A stretch of DNA of 64,000 bases from the NCBI RefSeq assembly GCF_963667735.1, contig NZ_OY763919.1, forward strand, positions 1,737,539 through 1,801,538, in the 5' to 3' direction. The position numbers and the translations under genes are program-made. Source of the stretch: an uncultured Methanoregula sp. Lineage in GTDB: Archaea; Halobacteriota; Methanomicrobia; Methanomicrobiales; Methanospirillaceae. Below, in pieces: positions 46,602-55,914 of the stretch (its first letter is position 1; each line of letters opens with the position of its first letter). The notes under the pieces were generated by a model. The model worked only from the letters and a program-made list of their open reading frames with translations, was not told the origin of the DNA and searched no databases.

Positions 46602-47105
46602 ATGAAGAGAATCTATCTCGCGGTGATCGGGCTTCTTCTCATGGCATGCGCCGTGATGCCCGCATCGGCGTTCACCATGAAATCCCTTACCATGACCCTT
46701 GCAGAAAACGGCGATGCCCAGGTGGAGATGACGTACGATCTCTCGCTCCTGGAGCAGACTGCGGTCTTCTTCAGGATCGCCGATCCTGCAGCCCAGCTGA
46801 AGTCTGCGTTCGATGCCGGGGGGTTCCAGCAGGTAACCGTCCAGGATGCCTCCAGTTCCTCGGCCCATATGACCATCCCGTTCCTTGCCACGGTCACCCA
46901 GACCGGTGGGAAGAACCCGTCTCTGACCACGCCCTCGCTCTCGTTTGAACATGCCCAGGCAGTGCTCAACTCCTACTGGTTCGCCCCACTGGTGTCGCCG
47001 GATTTCTCCCCGGGGGTAACGACCATCGCGTTCCCTGACGGGTACAAGGCCATCTACTATGACCAGATCACCATCCCGTCTGTGACCCACCAGTTGTCGA
47101 AATAA
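46602..47105 (+). CDS. secreted protein, paralogue B
   Basis: 167 residues, similar to the gene at 44503 over its whole length (signal peptide, ENGDAQVEMTYDLSLLEQTAVFF, NSYWFAPLVS, IAFPDGYKA). Start 46602 is set by the signal sequence MKRIYLAVIGLLLMACAVMP; the frame is open upstream to 46407. Location on the other side of the PEGA protein gene suggests that the three form an envelope set created by duplication. Confidence 0.85.
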   Translation: MKRIYLAVIGLLLMACAVMPASAFTMKSLTMTLAENGDAQVEMTYDLSLLEQTAVFFRIADPAAQLKSAFDAGGFQQVTVQDASSSSAHMTIPFLATVTQTGGKNPSLTTPSLSFEHAQAVLNSYWFAPLVSPDFSPGVTTIAFPDGYKAIYYDQITIPSVTHQLSK

Positions 47106-47156
47106 CGGATCCCTTTTTTCTCCGGCAACCGGTTCCGGTGCCCGATTCAAAAAAAA

Positions 47157-47948
47157 TCAGCGTAAACAGAACGCTGCCGCAACCAGGTCTTTCCAGTAGT
47201 CAGCATTGTCCGCAGTGCAGTATCCCCCGCAGGCAACCTGGTCCGGGTCGAGGTGCGCCAATGCCAGGCCGATGGACTTGGGATCCGGGTCGATGATGAA
47301 GATCTTCTGGATGGTATATTCATCCGAAAGTTCGAAGAGGCGCTCCAGGCAGTCTTTGCCAACCGCAACCTGCCGCTGGTGTTCGAGCAGGGCTGCAAGG
47401 CTTTTTTTGTCTGCCTTCTGCTGGAAGAAGAAGACATTCTGCCGGGAGAGTGCGATAAGTTCTGCTTTTTCCACAGAATCGCAGAGAAGGACGTGACCGG
47501 CAACCCCGGTGTCCCGCATGGTCCGCATCAGGGTGCGGTACATTCCCGTGAGGGCGTCGCTCCATTCGGCCTCGTCGTCGTAGTATGCATCGGCGATCCC
47601 GAGAATATGGGGTGCGGGAAGAGCGCACCAGGCCCCTTTTCTCTGCACCACGATACCGGCGGCATCCTCGATCACGTCAGGAGTATCCAGATAGAGTTCG
47701 CCAACTGCCCGGCAGTCCTCAATCCCGGCAATACTCTTGCGGATACGGTCCGCGTAGAATTTCCCGCCGGCACAGGGTGCCTGGATCCCTGCATCGACCT
47801 GGGGGGCAAGCGAGCGATCGAGCCGGAAGGTTGTGATATCCGCCATACGGCCCCGGTGTTCTTTTATCCAGGCCGCCAGCGCGGCTACATCCGGCACTCC
47901 GGGTTCCGCACCGAAGGCCCTCGTTGCCAGATTCAGCCGTTTTACCAT
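47157..47948 (-). CDS. hypothetical protein, 263 residues
   Basis: Soluble protein not recognised. It contains several Cys (residues spread through: CAGGKFYAD, EDCRAVGEL, LLCDSVEKAEL, KDCLERLFEL, ACGGYCTADN) and a motif DDEAEWSDALTGMYRTLM. The final segment VACGGYCTADNADYW has a CGGYC that may hold metal. It faces metG divergently with only 39 bp between starts, so the promoters overlap. Composition is like the rest of the genome. Confidence 0.75.
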   Translation of the reverse strand: MVKRLNLATRAFGAEPGVPDVAALAAWIKEHRGRMADITTFRLDRSLAPQVDAGIQAPCAGGKFYADRIRKSIAGIEDCRAVGELYLDTPDVIEDAAGIVVQRKGAWCALPAPHILGIADAYYDDEAEWSDALTGMYRTLMRTMRDTGVAGHVLLCDSVEKAELIALSRQNVFFFQQKADKKSLAALLEHQRQVAVGKDCLERLFELSDEYTIQKIFIIDPDPKSIGLALAHLDPDQVACGGYCTADNADYWKDLVAAAFCLR

Positions 47949-47987
47949 GTAGAGATCTTATTACTCATAAACATCTAAAAAGTACTG

Positions 47988-49976
47988 ATGAATCCACAGC
48001 CGCTGCTCGTCACCTGCGGGCTGCCGTACACAAACGGCCCCTGCCATTTAGGTCATCTGCGAACGTACGTCCCTGCCGACGCTTACGTCCGCTACATGCG
48101 GCGGGCAGGCGAAGAAGTTCTCTTCGTCTGCGGCTCGGATAACCACGGGACCCCGATCGTGGTCTCAGCAGAGGAAGCCGGTATCTCCCCCCGGGCGCTC
48201 TCGGAGCGCTATCACAAGCATTTCGACGAGACGTTCAAACGCATGGGCGTCATGTTCGACCGGTTCGGTATGACCGACGACCCGGCAACCCACCACCGGG
48301 CCCGGGCCATTGTTGCCGAACTCGAGAAGAACGGCTACATCTACAAACAGATCGTCCACCAGGCCTACTGCACGAAGTGCAAACGGTTCCTGCCCGACCG
48401 GTACGTGGAGGGGATCTGCCCCCACTGCGGCAAGCCCGCCCGGGGCGACGAGTGCGACCAGGGGTGCGGCAAGCATCTTGAGCCGGGCGAGATCAAGGAC
48501 CCGGTCTGCAAGGTCTGCGGCACGAAAGCCGAGTTCCGGGACCAGGAGCATTACTTCTTCAAGCTCTCGGAGTTCCGGGATTTCCTCCTCCCGTACCTCG
48601 AACAGGTCCGGGGCACGTCCAATGCCAAGAACTATGCCATCGGCTGGATCAAGGACGAACTCCACGACTGGTGCATCACCCGGACGCTCGAATGGGGCGT
48701 CAAGTTCCCGGGCCGCGACGACCTCGTGGTATATGTCTGGGTGGATGCTCCCATCGGTTACATTGCGTTCACCGAGGAATGGGCCAAAGCGAATGGCAAA
48801 GACTGGAAGCGCTACTGGTGCGGCGAGAACCGGGTCACCCATTTCATTGGCGGTGACATCATCTACCACCACTCGATCTTCTGGCCGGCGCTTCTCAAGG
48901 GTGCAGGCTACGGCGTGCCCCATGCAATCGTTGCAAGCGGGATGGTGAAAGTCGATGACCACAAATTCTCCAAATCCCGGGGCTACGTGGTCTGGACCAA
49001 CGACGACTATCTCGACAAGGGCCTCCCCTCCGACTACCTCCGGTATTACCTGCTCGCGTACACGAGCCATACCAAGGAACTGAACTTCTCGTGGAAGGTC
49101 TTCTCCGAGCGGATCAACAACGAGGTGGTCAATATCTTTGGCAACTTCGTGTACCGCACGCTCTTCTTTGCCCAGAAGGAGTTTGCGGGCATCCCGCCGG
49201 GCCCGGTGGATCCCGCGATCATGGACGAGATCGCAAAGACCATAAAAAATGTCGACTCCCTGATGCGGGACTACGAGTTCAAAGGGGCAGTCGACGCGAT
49301 CATGGCGCTCGCCGCGTTTGGCAACACCTACATCCAGACCAATGCTCCCTGGAAACTGATCAAGACCGACCGGGCAGCAGCTGCCCAGGTGATCAAGAAC
49401 AGTGTCCAGATCGTAAAAGCCCTCTCCCTTCTCATCCAGCCGGCCATGCCCGATGCAGCCGAACGGTGCTGGACTATGCTCGGGTTCACGGACCGGGCTG
49501 CGGATCACCCGGTGAGCGATGCCCTGCACCCGGTCCCTGAGATCTGCATCAGTGCACCGGCCCCGCTCTTTGCGAAAATGGAAGACGACCAGATAAAAGA
49601 GCTCGACGCCCTGCTCCAGAAACGCGTATTCGAGGCGAACAAAAAGATGGAAAAGACACCCGCAATATCAATCGAGGAATTTGCAAAAGTTGAGATGAAG
49701 ACCGGCATTGTCCGGGCCGCCGAAGCAATCCCGAAATCGAGCAAGCTCTTAAAATTACAGGTGGACCTCGGCGGGGAGACCCGCCAGATCGTGAGCGGGA
49801 TCGCCCAGTTCTACAAGCCGGACGAGCTCGTGGGCCAGAACGTGGTAGTCCTGACCAACCTTGCCCCGGCCAAGATCTTCGGGGTCGAGAGTAACGGCAT
49901 GATCCTTGCAGCCGGGGATGCAGCCTCGCTCCTGACGCCCTTAAAACCGGTGGAGCCGGGAACAAAAATCCGGTAA
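47988..49976 (+). CDS. metG: methionyl-tRNA synthetase
   Basis: 662-residue class I synthetase charging tRNA-Met. HIGH-type motif HLGH (PCHLGHLRT) near the N-terminus, zinc-knuckle cysteines (CTKCKRFL...CPHCGKPARGDECDQGCG), and KMSKS-type KFSKSRG. The C-terminus (about residues 560-662) is a tRNA-binding OB-fold domain of the EMAP/Trbp111 kind (KVEMKTGIVRAAEAIPKSSK). Fusion of this domain to the enzyme is common in archaea and bacteria. Confidence 0.97.
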   Translation: MNPQPLLVTCGLPYTNGPCHLGHLRTYVPADAYVRYMRRAGEEVLFVCGSDNHGTPIVVSAEEAGISPRALSERYHKHFDETFKRMGVMFDRFGMTDDPATHHRARAIVAELEKNGYIYKQIVHQAYCTKCKRFLPDRYVEGICPHCGKPARGDECDQGCGKHLEPGEIKDPVCKVCGTKAEFRDQEHYFFKLSEFRDFLLPYLEQVRGTSNAKNYAIGWIKDELHDWCITRTLEWGVKFPGRDDLVVYVWVDAPIGYIAFTEEWAKANGKDWKRYWCGENRVTHFIGGDIIYHHSIFWPALLKGAGYGVPHAIVASGMVKVDDHKFSKSRGYVVWTNDDYLDKGLPSDYLRYYLLAYTSHTKELNFSWKVFSERINNEVVNIFGNFVYRTLFFAQKEFAGIPPGPVDPAIMDEIAKTIKNVDSLMRDYEFKGAVDAIMALAAFGNTYIQTNAPWKLIKTDRAAAAQVIKNSVQIVKALSLLIQPAMPDAAERCWTMLGFTDRAADHPVSDALHPVPEICISAPAPLFAKMEDDQIKELDALLQKRVFEANKKMEKTPAISIEEFAKVEMKTGIVRAAEAIPKSSKLLKLQVDLGGETRQIVSGIAQFYKPDELVGQNVVVLTNLAPAKIFGVESNGMILAAGDAASLLTPLKPVEPGTKIR

Positions 49977-49991
49977 CTTTTTTTTATAAAA

Positions 49992-50588
49992 TCAGGACTG
50001 TTCCGATATTCCGGCCTTTTTGCCTTTTCGAACAACTGCTTCCCGGCTGGCTGTTTCTCCCGAAGAACCGCTCTTCCGTATCTCAATTTTTTCCTGGATA
50101 TACTGCGAAAAATAGCCTTTGTACCGCTCCTGCAGTTCGGGAAGCTTCCAGTCATCTTCGGTTATTGTCTTCCGGCAGAGCGGAGAGTTGCAGGCGCAGT
50201 TCATCCTAAAGACCATATCGCTCCCCACCGATTCCGAGACCGTCATGCCATAATCGAAAGTGATCTCCTCACCGGCTGCGATGTCCCGCATGGCCACAAG
50301 AAAGATCTGGCCGGAGAATCCGCTGTTGGGGTCGCAGCTGTGATTGAAAAAATCCGTATCTTCCGGAACGGTACCGGCGGGCCCCAGGACAAACCGCTCT
50401 TCGATCTGCATGGTATAGCTCTGCAGGGTTTCGGGAATCTGGTACATGTCATCGATGGGCATGATCTTTCCGCCGAATATTGCCAGCCTCTCGCCTTTTC
50501 TGATATCGGCATTGGTAAAGACCCCGCAGCCGTCTTTATCGGAACATCGTTTCTCAAGATGAGGATTCATCCAGCTGTTTATGTTCAT
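49992..50588 (-). CDS. SET-domain protein
   Basis: 198 residues with a full SET core: N-terminal GCGVFTNADIRKGE, FFNHSCDPN and GEEITFDYG, and a post-SET-like CACNSPLCRK. SET proteins are protein-lysine methyltransferases in eukaryotes and some archaea (where they may act on chromatin-like or cytosolic proteins). The C-terminal 40 residues are charged (Lys/Ser-rich). The target is unknown. It converges with metG. Catalytic Tyr in the FDYG motif is present. Confidence 0.88.
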   Translation of the reverse strand: MNINSWMNPHLEKRCSDKDGCGVFTNADIRKGERLAIFGGKIMPIDDMYQIPETLQSYTMQIEERFVLGPAGTVPEDTDFFNHSCDPNSGFSGQIFLVAMRDIAAGEEITFDYGMTVSESVGSDMVFRMNCACNSPLCRKTITEDDWKLPELQERYKGYFSQYIQEKIEIRKSGSSGETASREAVVRKGKKAGISEQS

Positions 50589-51283
50589 GCGATCTCCCTT
50601 ACGGTTGAAAGTGTTGGGGGTCTTTAGTTTTCATCATTGCGGGCCGGAAGCCCTTTTTGGATACATTCCGGGATCATGCCTTGTGATCGTTCTGTAGTCC
50701 CGGTGCGGGAAAGAATCGATCCCGATTGGAATTATCTTAAAAAAGGTAAGAAAAGCGATCCGGCTTGTTGTGCCGGGACGCAGGTCCCGGCCGATCTTTC
50801 TGGTGAAGAAATGCTCGTTCCTGCTGGTCTGTGATTCAGATATGGGGCTTACGGGCCGCACGGCGGGCGTGTCGCAGGAGGCTTGGTGCGGGACGCCGTT
50901 TTCTGTGCAGCTCTCTTGTATGTGCATGGATGCAGTCTGATGTCATGGGGGAATCTCCGGCCGCGGTCCTGCCCGTGTGCAGGCGGGCAAGACTGCGGCC
51001 TGTAATTTTTCCTCCATTACCGGGGATCCTGCGGGACAACCTGCCGGGGAAAGCGATCCGGCCAACTGTCCTTTTCTGTGGATCTCCGGGTGGGGAAAAC
51101 GAGTGCATGGGAGGTTTTTATTTCCACACACTCTGATCAGGAATCTGCTGTTGCCCCACTTATATTGCTAAAATAGTCCGGGTGCGTTGGTTGTACTTCG
51201 CGGTTCAATGAACGAACCGCGATCGCAAATCCGGAATTGCTGCACCTGCCGGAATATCCGATTGAGAAAACCTCGGCCGGTCC
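50589..51283. other. intergenic region with a hairpin but no supported gene
   Basis: About 700 bp. The open frames here (for example 50831-51136 plus) are shadows without a Shine-Dalgarno or homology. One clear structure: CGCGGTTC (51199-51206) and GAACCGCG (51214-51221), perfect 8-bp arms with a 7-nt loop, 60 bp from the MsrA gene end. Confidence 0.5.
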
Positions 51284-51790
51284 TTATTCATCGGCCTGCC
51301 GGCTGGTGCAGTATCCCTGCCCGCATTTTTCATAGAACTGCTGGTGGCAGTCTTCGGCAGGCCAGAATCTTGCTGCCGGCACGATCTCGGTCACCACCGG
51401 CCTATCCCCGTACGTTCCCGACCGCTGCATGCGATCCCGGGATGCGAAGGCCGCTTCTTTCTGGCCGGGATCATGGTAGTAGATTGCGGACCGGTACTGG
51501 GGGCCTGAATAATCTCCCTGCTGTTCCTGGTTTGTCGGGTCGTGCATTGCCCAGAAGAGATCGAGCAACTGATCGTAGGTGACAACCGCCGGATCGAAGA
51601 TGATATCCACGGCTTCCGCATGGCCGGTTCTTCCTGTGCTCACCAGGTCGTAGCTGGGATCCGCAAGCTGGCCTCCGGTATACCCGGCCGCTGTTGCCAC
51701 GATCCCGTCAAGCCTCCTTACTGCAGCTTCAGCGTCCCAGAAACACCCGGCGGCAAACGTGGCCCTCCGGTACCGGTCAGTTTCATCCAT
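51284..51790 (-). CDS. msrA: peptide-methionine (S)-S-oxide reductase
   Basis: 168-residue MsrA repairing methionine sulfoxide in proteins. The active-site motif AGCFWDAE with catalytic Cys lies near the N-terminus; later GDYSGPQYRSAIYYH and HQQFYEKCGQGYC fit the family, the last holding the recycling Cys. Start 51790 (MDETDRY) has GAGAG upstream and gives a normal length; the frame is open to 51886. Oxidative-stress function. Confidence 0.93.
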   Translation of the reverse strand: MDETDRYRRATFAAGCFWDAEAAVRRLDGIVATAAGYTGGQLADPSYDLVSTGRTGHAEAVDIIFDPAVVTYDQLLDLFWAMHDPTNQEQQGDYSGPQYRSAIYYHDPGQKEAAFASRDRMQRSGTYGDRPVVTEIVPAARFWPAEDCHQQFYEKCGQGYCTSRQADE

Positions 51791-51897
51791 GCGTACTCTC
51801 TTGGGCCCGGCCATTTTTGGGTGTTGCGATCCCGTATGGCTCCTGGAACCCCCTGGGGCCACCGGCATCTTTTTACTCCCGCACATTCCAGGTTCTC

Positions 51898-52410
51898 ATG
51901 GTTATGGTGGCGGAGGATTGTAAGGACGAGCTGACCGACGCAGCCAAGAACTGGCTGGCGATTGACGGCCTCTGGTTCCAGGCAGTCGAGCAGGCCTATG
52001 GCATGGACCGGGCAGTGGCAATGGACTGCGCGGTCTGGCAGCAGTTTGCAATAATTGAAGCCCGGAGGATAAAGGAACGCCTCGGGCTTCCCGAACAGGG
52101 CGGTCTCGAAGCCCTGGAGATCGCATTTGAGAACCGGCTCTTCACCCGGGTCAATGAGTACGGGATCTCCCGCCCGGATCCAAAGACCCTGGTTGTAACA
52201 ACAAAGACCTGCCGGGTCCAGGCCGCACGGGAACGGAAAGGGATGCCGTTCTTTCCCTGCCGGGCGGTGGGGCTGGTTGAATTTCCGGTCTTTGCCCGGA
52301 CTATCGATGCCCGGGTGGTTTCCGAATGCCTGTCATGCCCCCCGGAATCGCACCCAGGAACCCCGTACTGTTCATGGAAATTCACCCTTGCGGATCCGGA
52401 TAAAGAATAA
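51898..52410 (+). CDS. Cys-rich DUF6125-like protein
   Basis: 170-residue soluble protein. Segments WLAIDGLWFQAVEQAYG, AARERKGMPFFPCRAVG and ECLSCPPESHPGTPYCSW with conserved Cys (about 5) recall the DUF6125 family of anaerobes (from memory). A metal or cofactor site is possible. The start could also be the Met at 51904. It starts about 100 bp from msrA, on the opposite strand. Reaction unknown. Confidence 0.7.
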   Translation: MVMVAEDCKDELTDAAKNWLAIDGLWFQAVEQAYGMDRAVAMDCAVWQQFAIIEARRIKERLGLPEQGGLEALEIAFENRLFTRVNEYGISRPDPKTLVVTTKTCRVQAARERKGMPFFPCRAVGLVEFPVFARTIDARVVSECLSCPPESHPGTPYCSWKFTLADPDKE

Positions 52411-52504
52411 CGGCAATATTCCATGACAAGGGATCCACGAACAGGATCATCTCAAAATAAAACGGGAGATTCCTAAATCTCCCGCAAACATCCGGTCCAG
52501 CCCG

Positions 52505-53002
52505 TTACCGGACCAGTCCTGCCATCTGTTTTGCCGTGAGCAGCCAGTGCAGTTCGCCGGACGGCCGGCTGGCATACGAGAAATTGCGTATCCGGGCAAG
52601 CCCCCCTTTGGTCATGACGATGCCCGCGTCCTCGCCGCCGGTGATGATCCTGGCGATGAGCATCGAGAGAAGAGGCTCGTGGCCCACGAGCAGGATCCGC
52701 TGGTCTTCCGGAGAACGGCTGATCTCCCGGCAGACGGTGTCCGGGTTCCCGCCCGGGACAAGGCTGTTCCAGGTGACGAGTTTGTCCGGCTCCCCCAGCG
52801 TTTCGGCAACGATGGCTGCGGTCTCCTGCGCCCGGGCGAGCGGGCTTGCCGCTATCAGATCGAAGAGATAATCCTGCGATGCGATCCACCGGGCCGTTCC
52901 TTGGATATCGGCCTGCCCGCTTTTTGTGAGCCTGCGCTCAGCATCGGTCATCCCCTTGCCGGCAGTCTCGGCTTTCCCGTGACGGAGAATGAAAAGATCC
53001 AC
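52505..53002 (-). CDS. sixA: SixA-type phosphohistidine phosphatase
   Basis: 165-residue histidine-acid-phosphatase fold protein with catalytic LRHGKAE at the N-terminus, SPLARAQETA and VGHEPLLS. In E. coli SixA removes phosphate from His in phosphotransfer proteins. Start: GTG 53002 puts the RHG motif near the N-terminus as usual; an in-frame TTG at 53053 would overlap the end of guaB by 8 bp, and neither has a strong Shine-Dalgarno. It lies downstream of guaB on the same strand. Confidence 0.82.
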   Translation of the reverse strand: MDLFILRHGKAETAGKGMTDAERRLTKSGQADIQGTARWIASQDYLFDLIAASPLARAQETAAIVAETLGEPDKLVTWNSLVPGGNPDTVCREISRSPEDQRILLVGHEPLLSMLIARIITGGEDAGIVMTKGGLARIRNFSYASRPSGELHWLLTAKQMAGLVR

Positions 53003-53045
53003 ACGATGACTGATTGCTGCAGGGGAATAAATCTTGCGAAAAAAA

Positions 53046-54515
53046 TTATTCAAAGAGCCGGTAATTGGGCGCTTCGTCGGTGATCATGATATTGTGCGGG
53101 TGGCTCTCGGTCATGCCGGCATTCGTGATCCGGACAAACCGGGCCTTGGTATGCATCTCGGGAATGGTTTTTGAGCCGGTATATCCCATAGCGGACTTGA
53201 GGCCGCCGACCAGCTGGTAGATGACCTCGCTCACGTGGCCGACATACGGGGTGACCCCTTCAACCCCCTCGGGCACGAACTTGGTGCTGCCGATTCCCTT
53301 CTTCTGGAAATACCGGTCGCTGGACTCGCCGCTGTTCATGACCCCGAGGGATCCCATGCCCCGGTACTGCTTGTAGCGCCGGCCTTTCATGCTGATCACT
53401 TTGCCGGGCGACTCGTCGGTCCCGGCAAACATACTGCCCATCATGACCGTGTCGGCACCGGCTGCGAGGGCTTTTGCCACATCCCCGCTGAACCGGATTC
53501 CCCCGTCCGATACCACCGGCACATCGGCAGCCTGCGCAACATCCGCCACCTGGGCAATGGCAGTGATCTGCGGGACGCCGGTTCCGGCAACGATCCGGGT
53601 CGTGCAGATGGAGCCCGGGCCGATACCGACTTTTATCCCGTCAACGCCTGCGTCCAGGAGGGCAAGGGCCGCTTCCTTTGTTGCAATATTGCCGGCCACC
53701 ACTTCGGCCTTGACGCTGCCCTTGATGTCCTTGATGGCCGCAACGCACCGCATGTTGTGCCCGTGTGCAGTATCCACCACGAGGACATCCACGCCGTTCT
53801 GGTCGAGCAGTTCGGCCCGGGCAAAATCAAACGGCCCGACCGCTGCTGCCACCCGGAGGTTTCCCTTGGCATCCCGGCAGGCCAGCGGGTACTGGCGCTT
53901 CTCCAGGATGTCCTGCATGGTGATGATCCCGATGAGTTTGCCATGCTTGTCGACAACCGGCAGGCGCTCGACCTTGTTCGTGTACATGATCTCAAGCGCC
54001 TTTTCGGCCGTGATGTCCTCGTCGGCCACGATGGGCTTCTTCGTCATGATCGCGGTGATCTTCTCGTCCCCCCGCTTCTGGACAATGGCCCGGACATCCC
54101 GCCGGCTGACAATCCCGATGATCTTGCCCTTGTCGATGACCGGGACGCCCCCGATGCTGTACTGGTGCATGATGCGCTCGGCATCGGAGACGGTTGCCGT
54201 ATTCTCCACATACAGGACTTCGCGCTCGATGAGCTCTTCTGCCTGTTTGACGAACGTGACTTCCTGCAGGGACCGCTCGGCGGGCATATTCCGGTGGATA
54301 ACGCCTATCCCGCCCTCGCGGGCGAGGGTAATTGCCATGGTCGCTTCCGTAACCGTATCCATTGCTGCGGAAACGAGCGGAATGTTCACATTGATCTTCT
54401 TCGTGAACCGGGAGCGGACATCCGCTTCGGAAGGTTCGATCCACGAGGCCTGCGGTTCGAGCAGCACATCGTCAAACGTTAATGAGAGGGGAACATCCAG
54501 TTTCTTGGTGTACAT
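53046..54515 (-). CDS. guaB: inosine-5'-monophosphate dehydrogenase
   Basis: 489-residue IMPDH converting IMP to XMP with NAD+, the committed step of GMP synthesis. Two CBS domains lie inside the barrel (about 95-215), the catalytic Cys is in GIGPGSICTTRIV, and the flap has QYRGMGSLGVM. Full length and complete. mfnB lies 3 bp upstream on the same strand, so they are probably cotranscribed. Confidence 0.97.
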   Translation of the reverse strand: MYTKKLDVPLSLTFDDVLLEPQASWIEPSEADVRSRFTKKINVNIPLVSAAMDTVTEATMAITLAREGGIGVIHRNMPAERSLQEVTFVKQAEELIEREVLYVENTATVSDAERIMHQYSIGGVPVIDKGKIIGIVSRRDVRAIVQKRGDEKITAIMTKKPIVADEDITAEKALEIMYTNKVERLPVVDKHGKLIGIITMQDILEKRQYPLACRDAKGNLRVAAAVGPFDFARAELLDQNGVDVLVVDTAHGHNMRCVAAIKDIKGSVKAEVVAGNIATKEAALALLDAGVDGIKVGIGPGSICTTRIVAGTGVPQITAIAQVADVAQAADVPVVSDGGIRFSGDVAKALAAGADTVMMGSMFAGTDESPGKVISMKGRRYKQYRGMGSLGVMNSGESSDRYFQKKGIGSTKFVPEGVEGVTPYVGHVSEVIYQLVGGLKSAMGYTGSKTIPEMHTKARFVRITNAGMTESHPHNIMITDEAPNYRLFE

Positions 54516-54518
54516 GAT

Positions 54519-55205
54519 TCACCTGATGAGGGAGAGGGCGGTCTTGATCAAGTCTTCGCGGACAACCGCATTGCGATCTCCGCCGCAGACCATGCCCCGG
54601 ACACCGATGATGTCCGGGTCTATCCGTTTCAGTGCATCGATATCTTCGAACTTCAGTGCACCGGCAAGGGCAGTCCCGAGGCCGAGTTTCCTGTTCTTCT
54701 CGGTGAACGTGCGGAGCATCGCCTCGTCCATGAAAGCAAACGTGCTCTGGCGGTCTTTTATGCCGGTGTCCACCATGGCAAAATCAGCCCCGCATTCCGC
54801 TGCAATGGGAGCCATATCGAACGGGGAGATGGAGTGCATCCGCTCATAGTCCGAGTAGGCAGCGATCACGACATATTTTTCCGGGAACTCGTCTTTCACT
54901 GCCTTCACCACGGCATCGATGACATCGTTTGCCTGTTCCTGCCCCTCGAATGCAAGACCGATCTTGATATAGTCAGCACCGGCACAGGCCGCCCCGTAGG
55001 CAGCCAGGGAAGCTCCGCCGGGTTTGTAATCGAAGTCGCCGATAGCCGCGCTCACCGGCTTTTGTGCAAACGCTTTGATCTCGCGGATCACCCAGGGAAA
55101 GTTGGCGCCCAGTGATCCTTCGGATGGCTTTTTCACATCGATTATGTCAGCGGCGGTGGAATGTCTGGCTTCAGATATAGAGCTTGGGCTGACCAACAAT
55201 TGCAT
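54519..55205 (-). CDS. mfnB: (5-formylfuran-3-yl)methyl phosphate synthase
   Basis: 228-residue enzyme making the furan core of methanofuran from two glyceraldehyde 3-phosphate molecules. Key features: VSPSSISEARH at the N-terminus, DIIDVKKPSEGSLGANFPW with the active Lys, and DYIKIG. It marks the organism as a methanogen or related archaeon. It ends 3 bp before guaB, an operon-like spacing. No other methanofuran gene is recognised in the window. Confidence 0.93.
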   Translation of the reverse strand: MQLLVSPSSISEARHSTAADIIDVKKPSEGSLGANFPWVIREIKAFAQKPVSAAIGDFDYKPGGASLAAYGAACAGADYIKIGLAFEGQEQANDVIDAVVKAVKDEFPEKYVVIAAYSDYERMHSISPFDMAPIAAECGADFAMVDTGIKDRQSTFAFMDEAMLRTFTEKNRKLGLGTALAGALKFEDIDALKRIDPDIIGVRGMVCGGDRNAVVREDLIKTALSLIR

Positions 55206-55402
55206 AAAAATTAATGATCCGTTACCCGGGGAGCAGTAGATCGAAAGATCTCTTTCAAAATACGAGCCGGGTAACTAGATACATCCTCCTTTCCTACTTG
55301 TATGATTGTGAGGGAATAAGGTTTTTCCTTCTGTATTTTTATTAAAAAATCCGGTTTTGTCCAAAAAAACCGGCAACCGGAGTTCTCCGGCAGTTGGGGA
55401 AG

Positions 55403-55636
55403 TCAGAGAATCCGTGTGGAGGTCAGCAGCACCTTGTCTTCCTGGGAATGCGATCCATAGAGAAAGCACTCCACCGGGTCGCTGTTTCCGGAACATTTAC
55501 CGGTCTTCCGGTCCCGGCAGTCATTGCAGGTCGGAATGCGGTTCTCCCCCAGCTCGCCAAAATATTCACTCCACATGAGCTTGTTGATCTCACCGGCTTC
55601 GAGCAGCGTTTTCAGGGTGTTTATATTGTAGGCCAT
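55403..55636 (-). CDS. small Cys-rich protein, 77 residues
   Basis: Starts MAYNINTLKTLLEAGEINKL and contains CNDCRDRKTGKCSGNSDPVEC, a four-cysteine set that could form a zinc ribbon or hold an Fe-S site. A GAGGGG Shine-Dalgarno 6 nt before the ATG supports it. No family recognised. It lies upstream of mfnB on the same strand with a 197-bp gap. Confidence 0.7.
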   Translation of the reverse strand: MAYNINTLKTLLEAGEINKLMWSEYFGELGENRIPTCNDCRDRKTGKCSGNSDPVECFLYGSHSQEDKVLLTSTRIL

Positions 55637-55914
55637 AGCCCCTCGTTTTTAATCGTGTATTAATATTTAATTTCTGATTAATATGAGCTGAATTTCTCCC
55701 GTTATATTTTTATGTATTTTGATCCGGCCTGGTGCACACCCATGCAGCGGGATTGCGGGTGGAAGAGAACAGATAAAATGCATGAATGAGCATATTCCGG
55801 TATCATATGCAGGCCGAAGGCAGGCAGATACCCGCAGAAACGTCCGGTACTTTGCCTGGTTTCCCGTTTGCGTTCTCATGCCGGTAATTGAGAAGTGAGG
55901 GGATTTGCATTCCG

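Noticed and set aside
48165-49529. 454-codon open frame on - opposite metG
   Set aside because: Antisense to a certain gene; long only because of GC-rich codon bias.
50831-51136. 101-codon open frame on + in the gap upstream of the SET gene
   Set aside because: No Shine-Dalgarno, no homology, Cys/Arg-rich translation typical of non-coding GC-rich DNA.
53235-54849. two long open frames on + opposite guaB and mfnB
   Set aside because: Both are shadows of well-identified genes; no start signals or homology.
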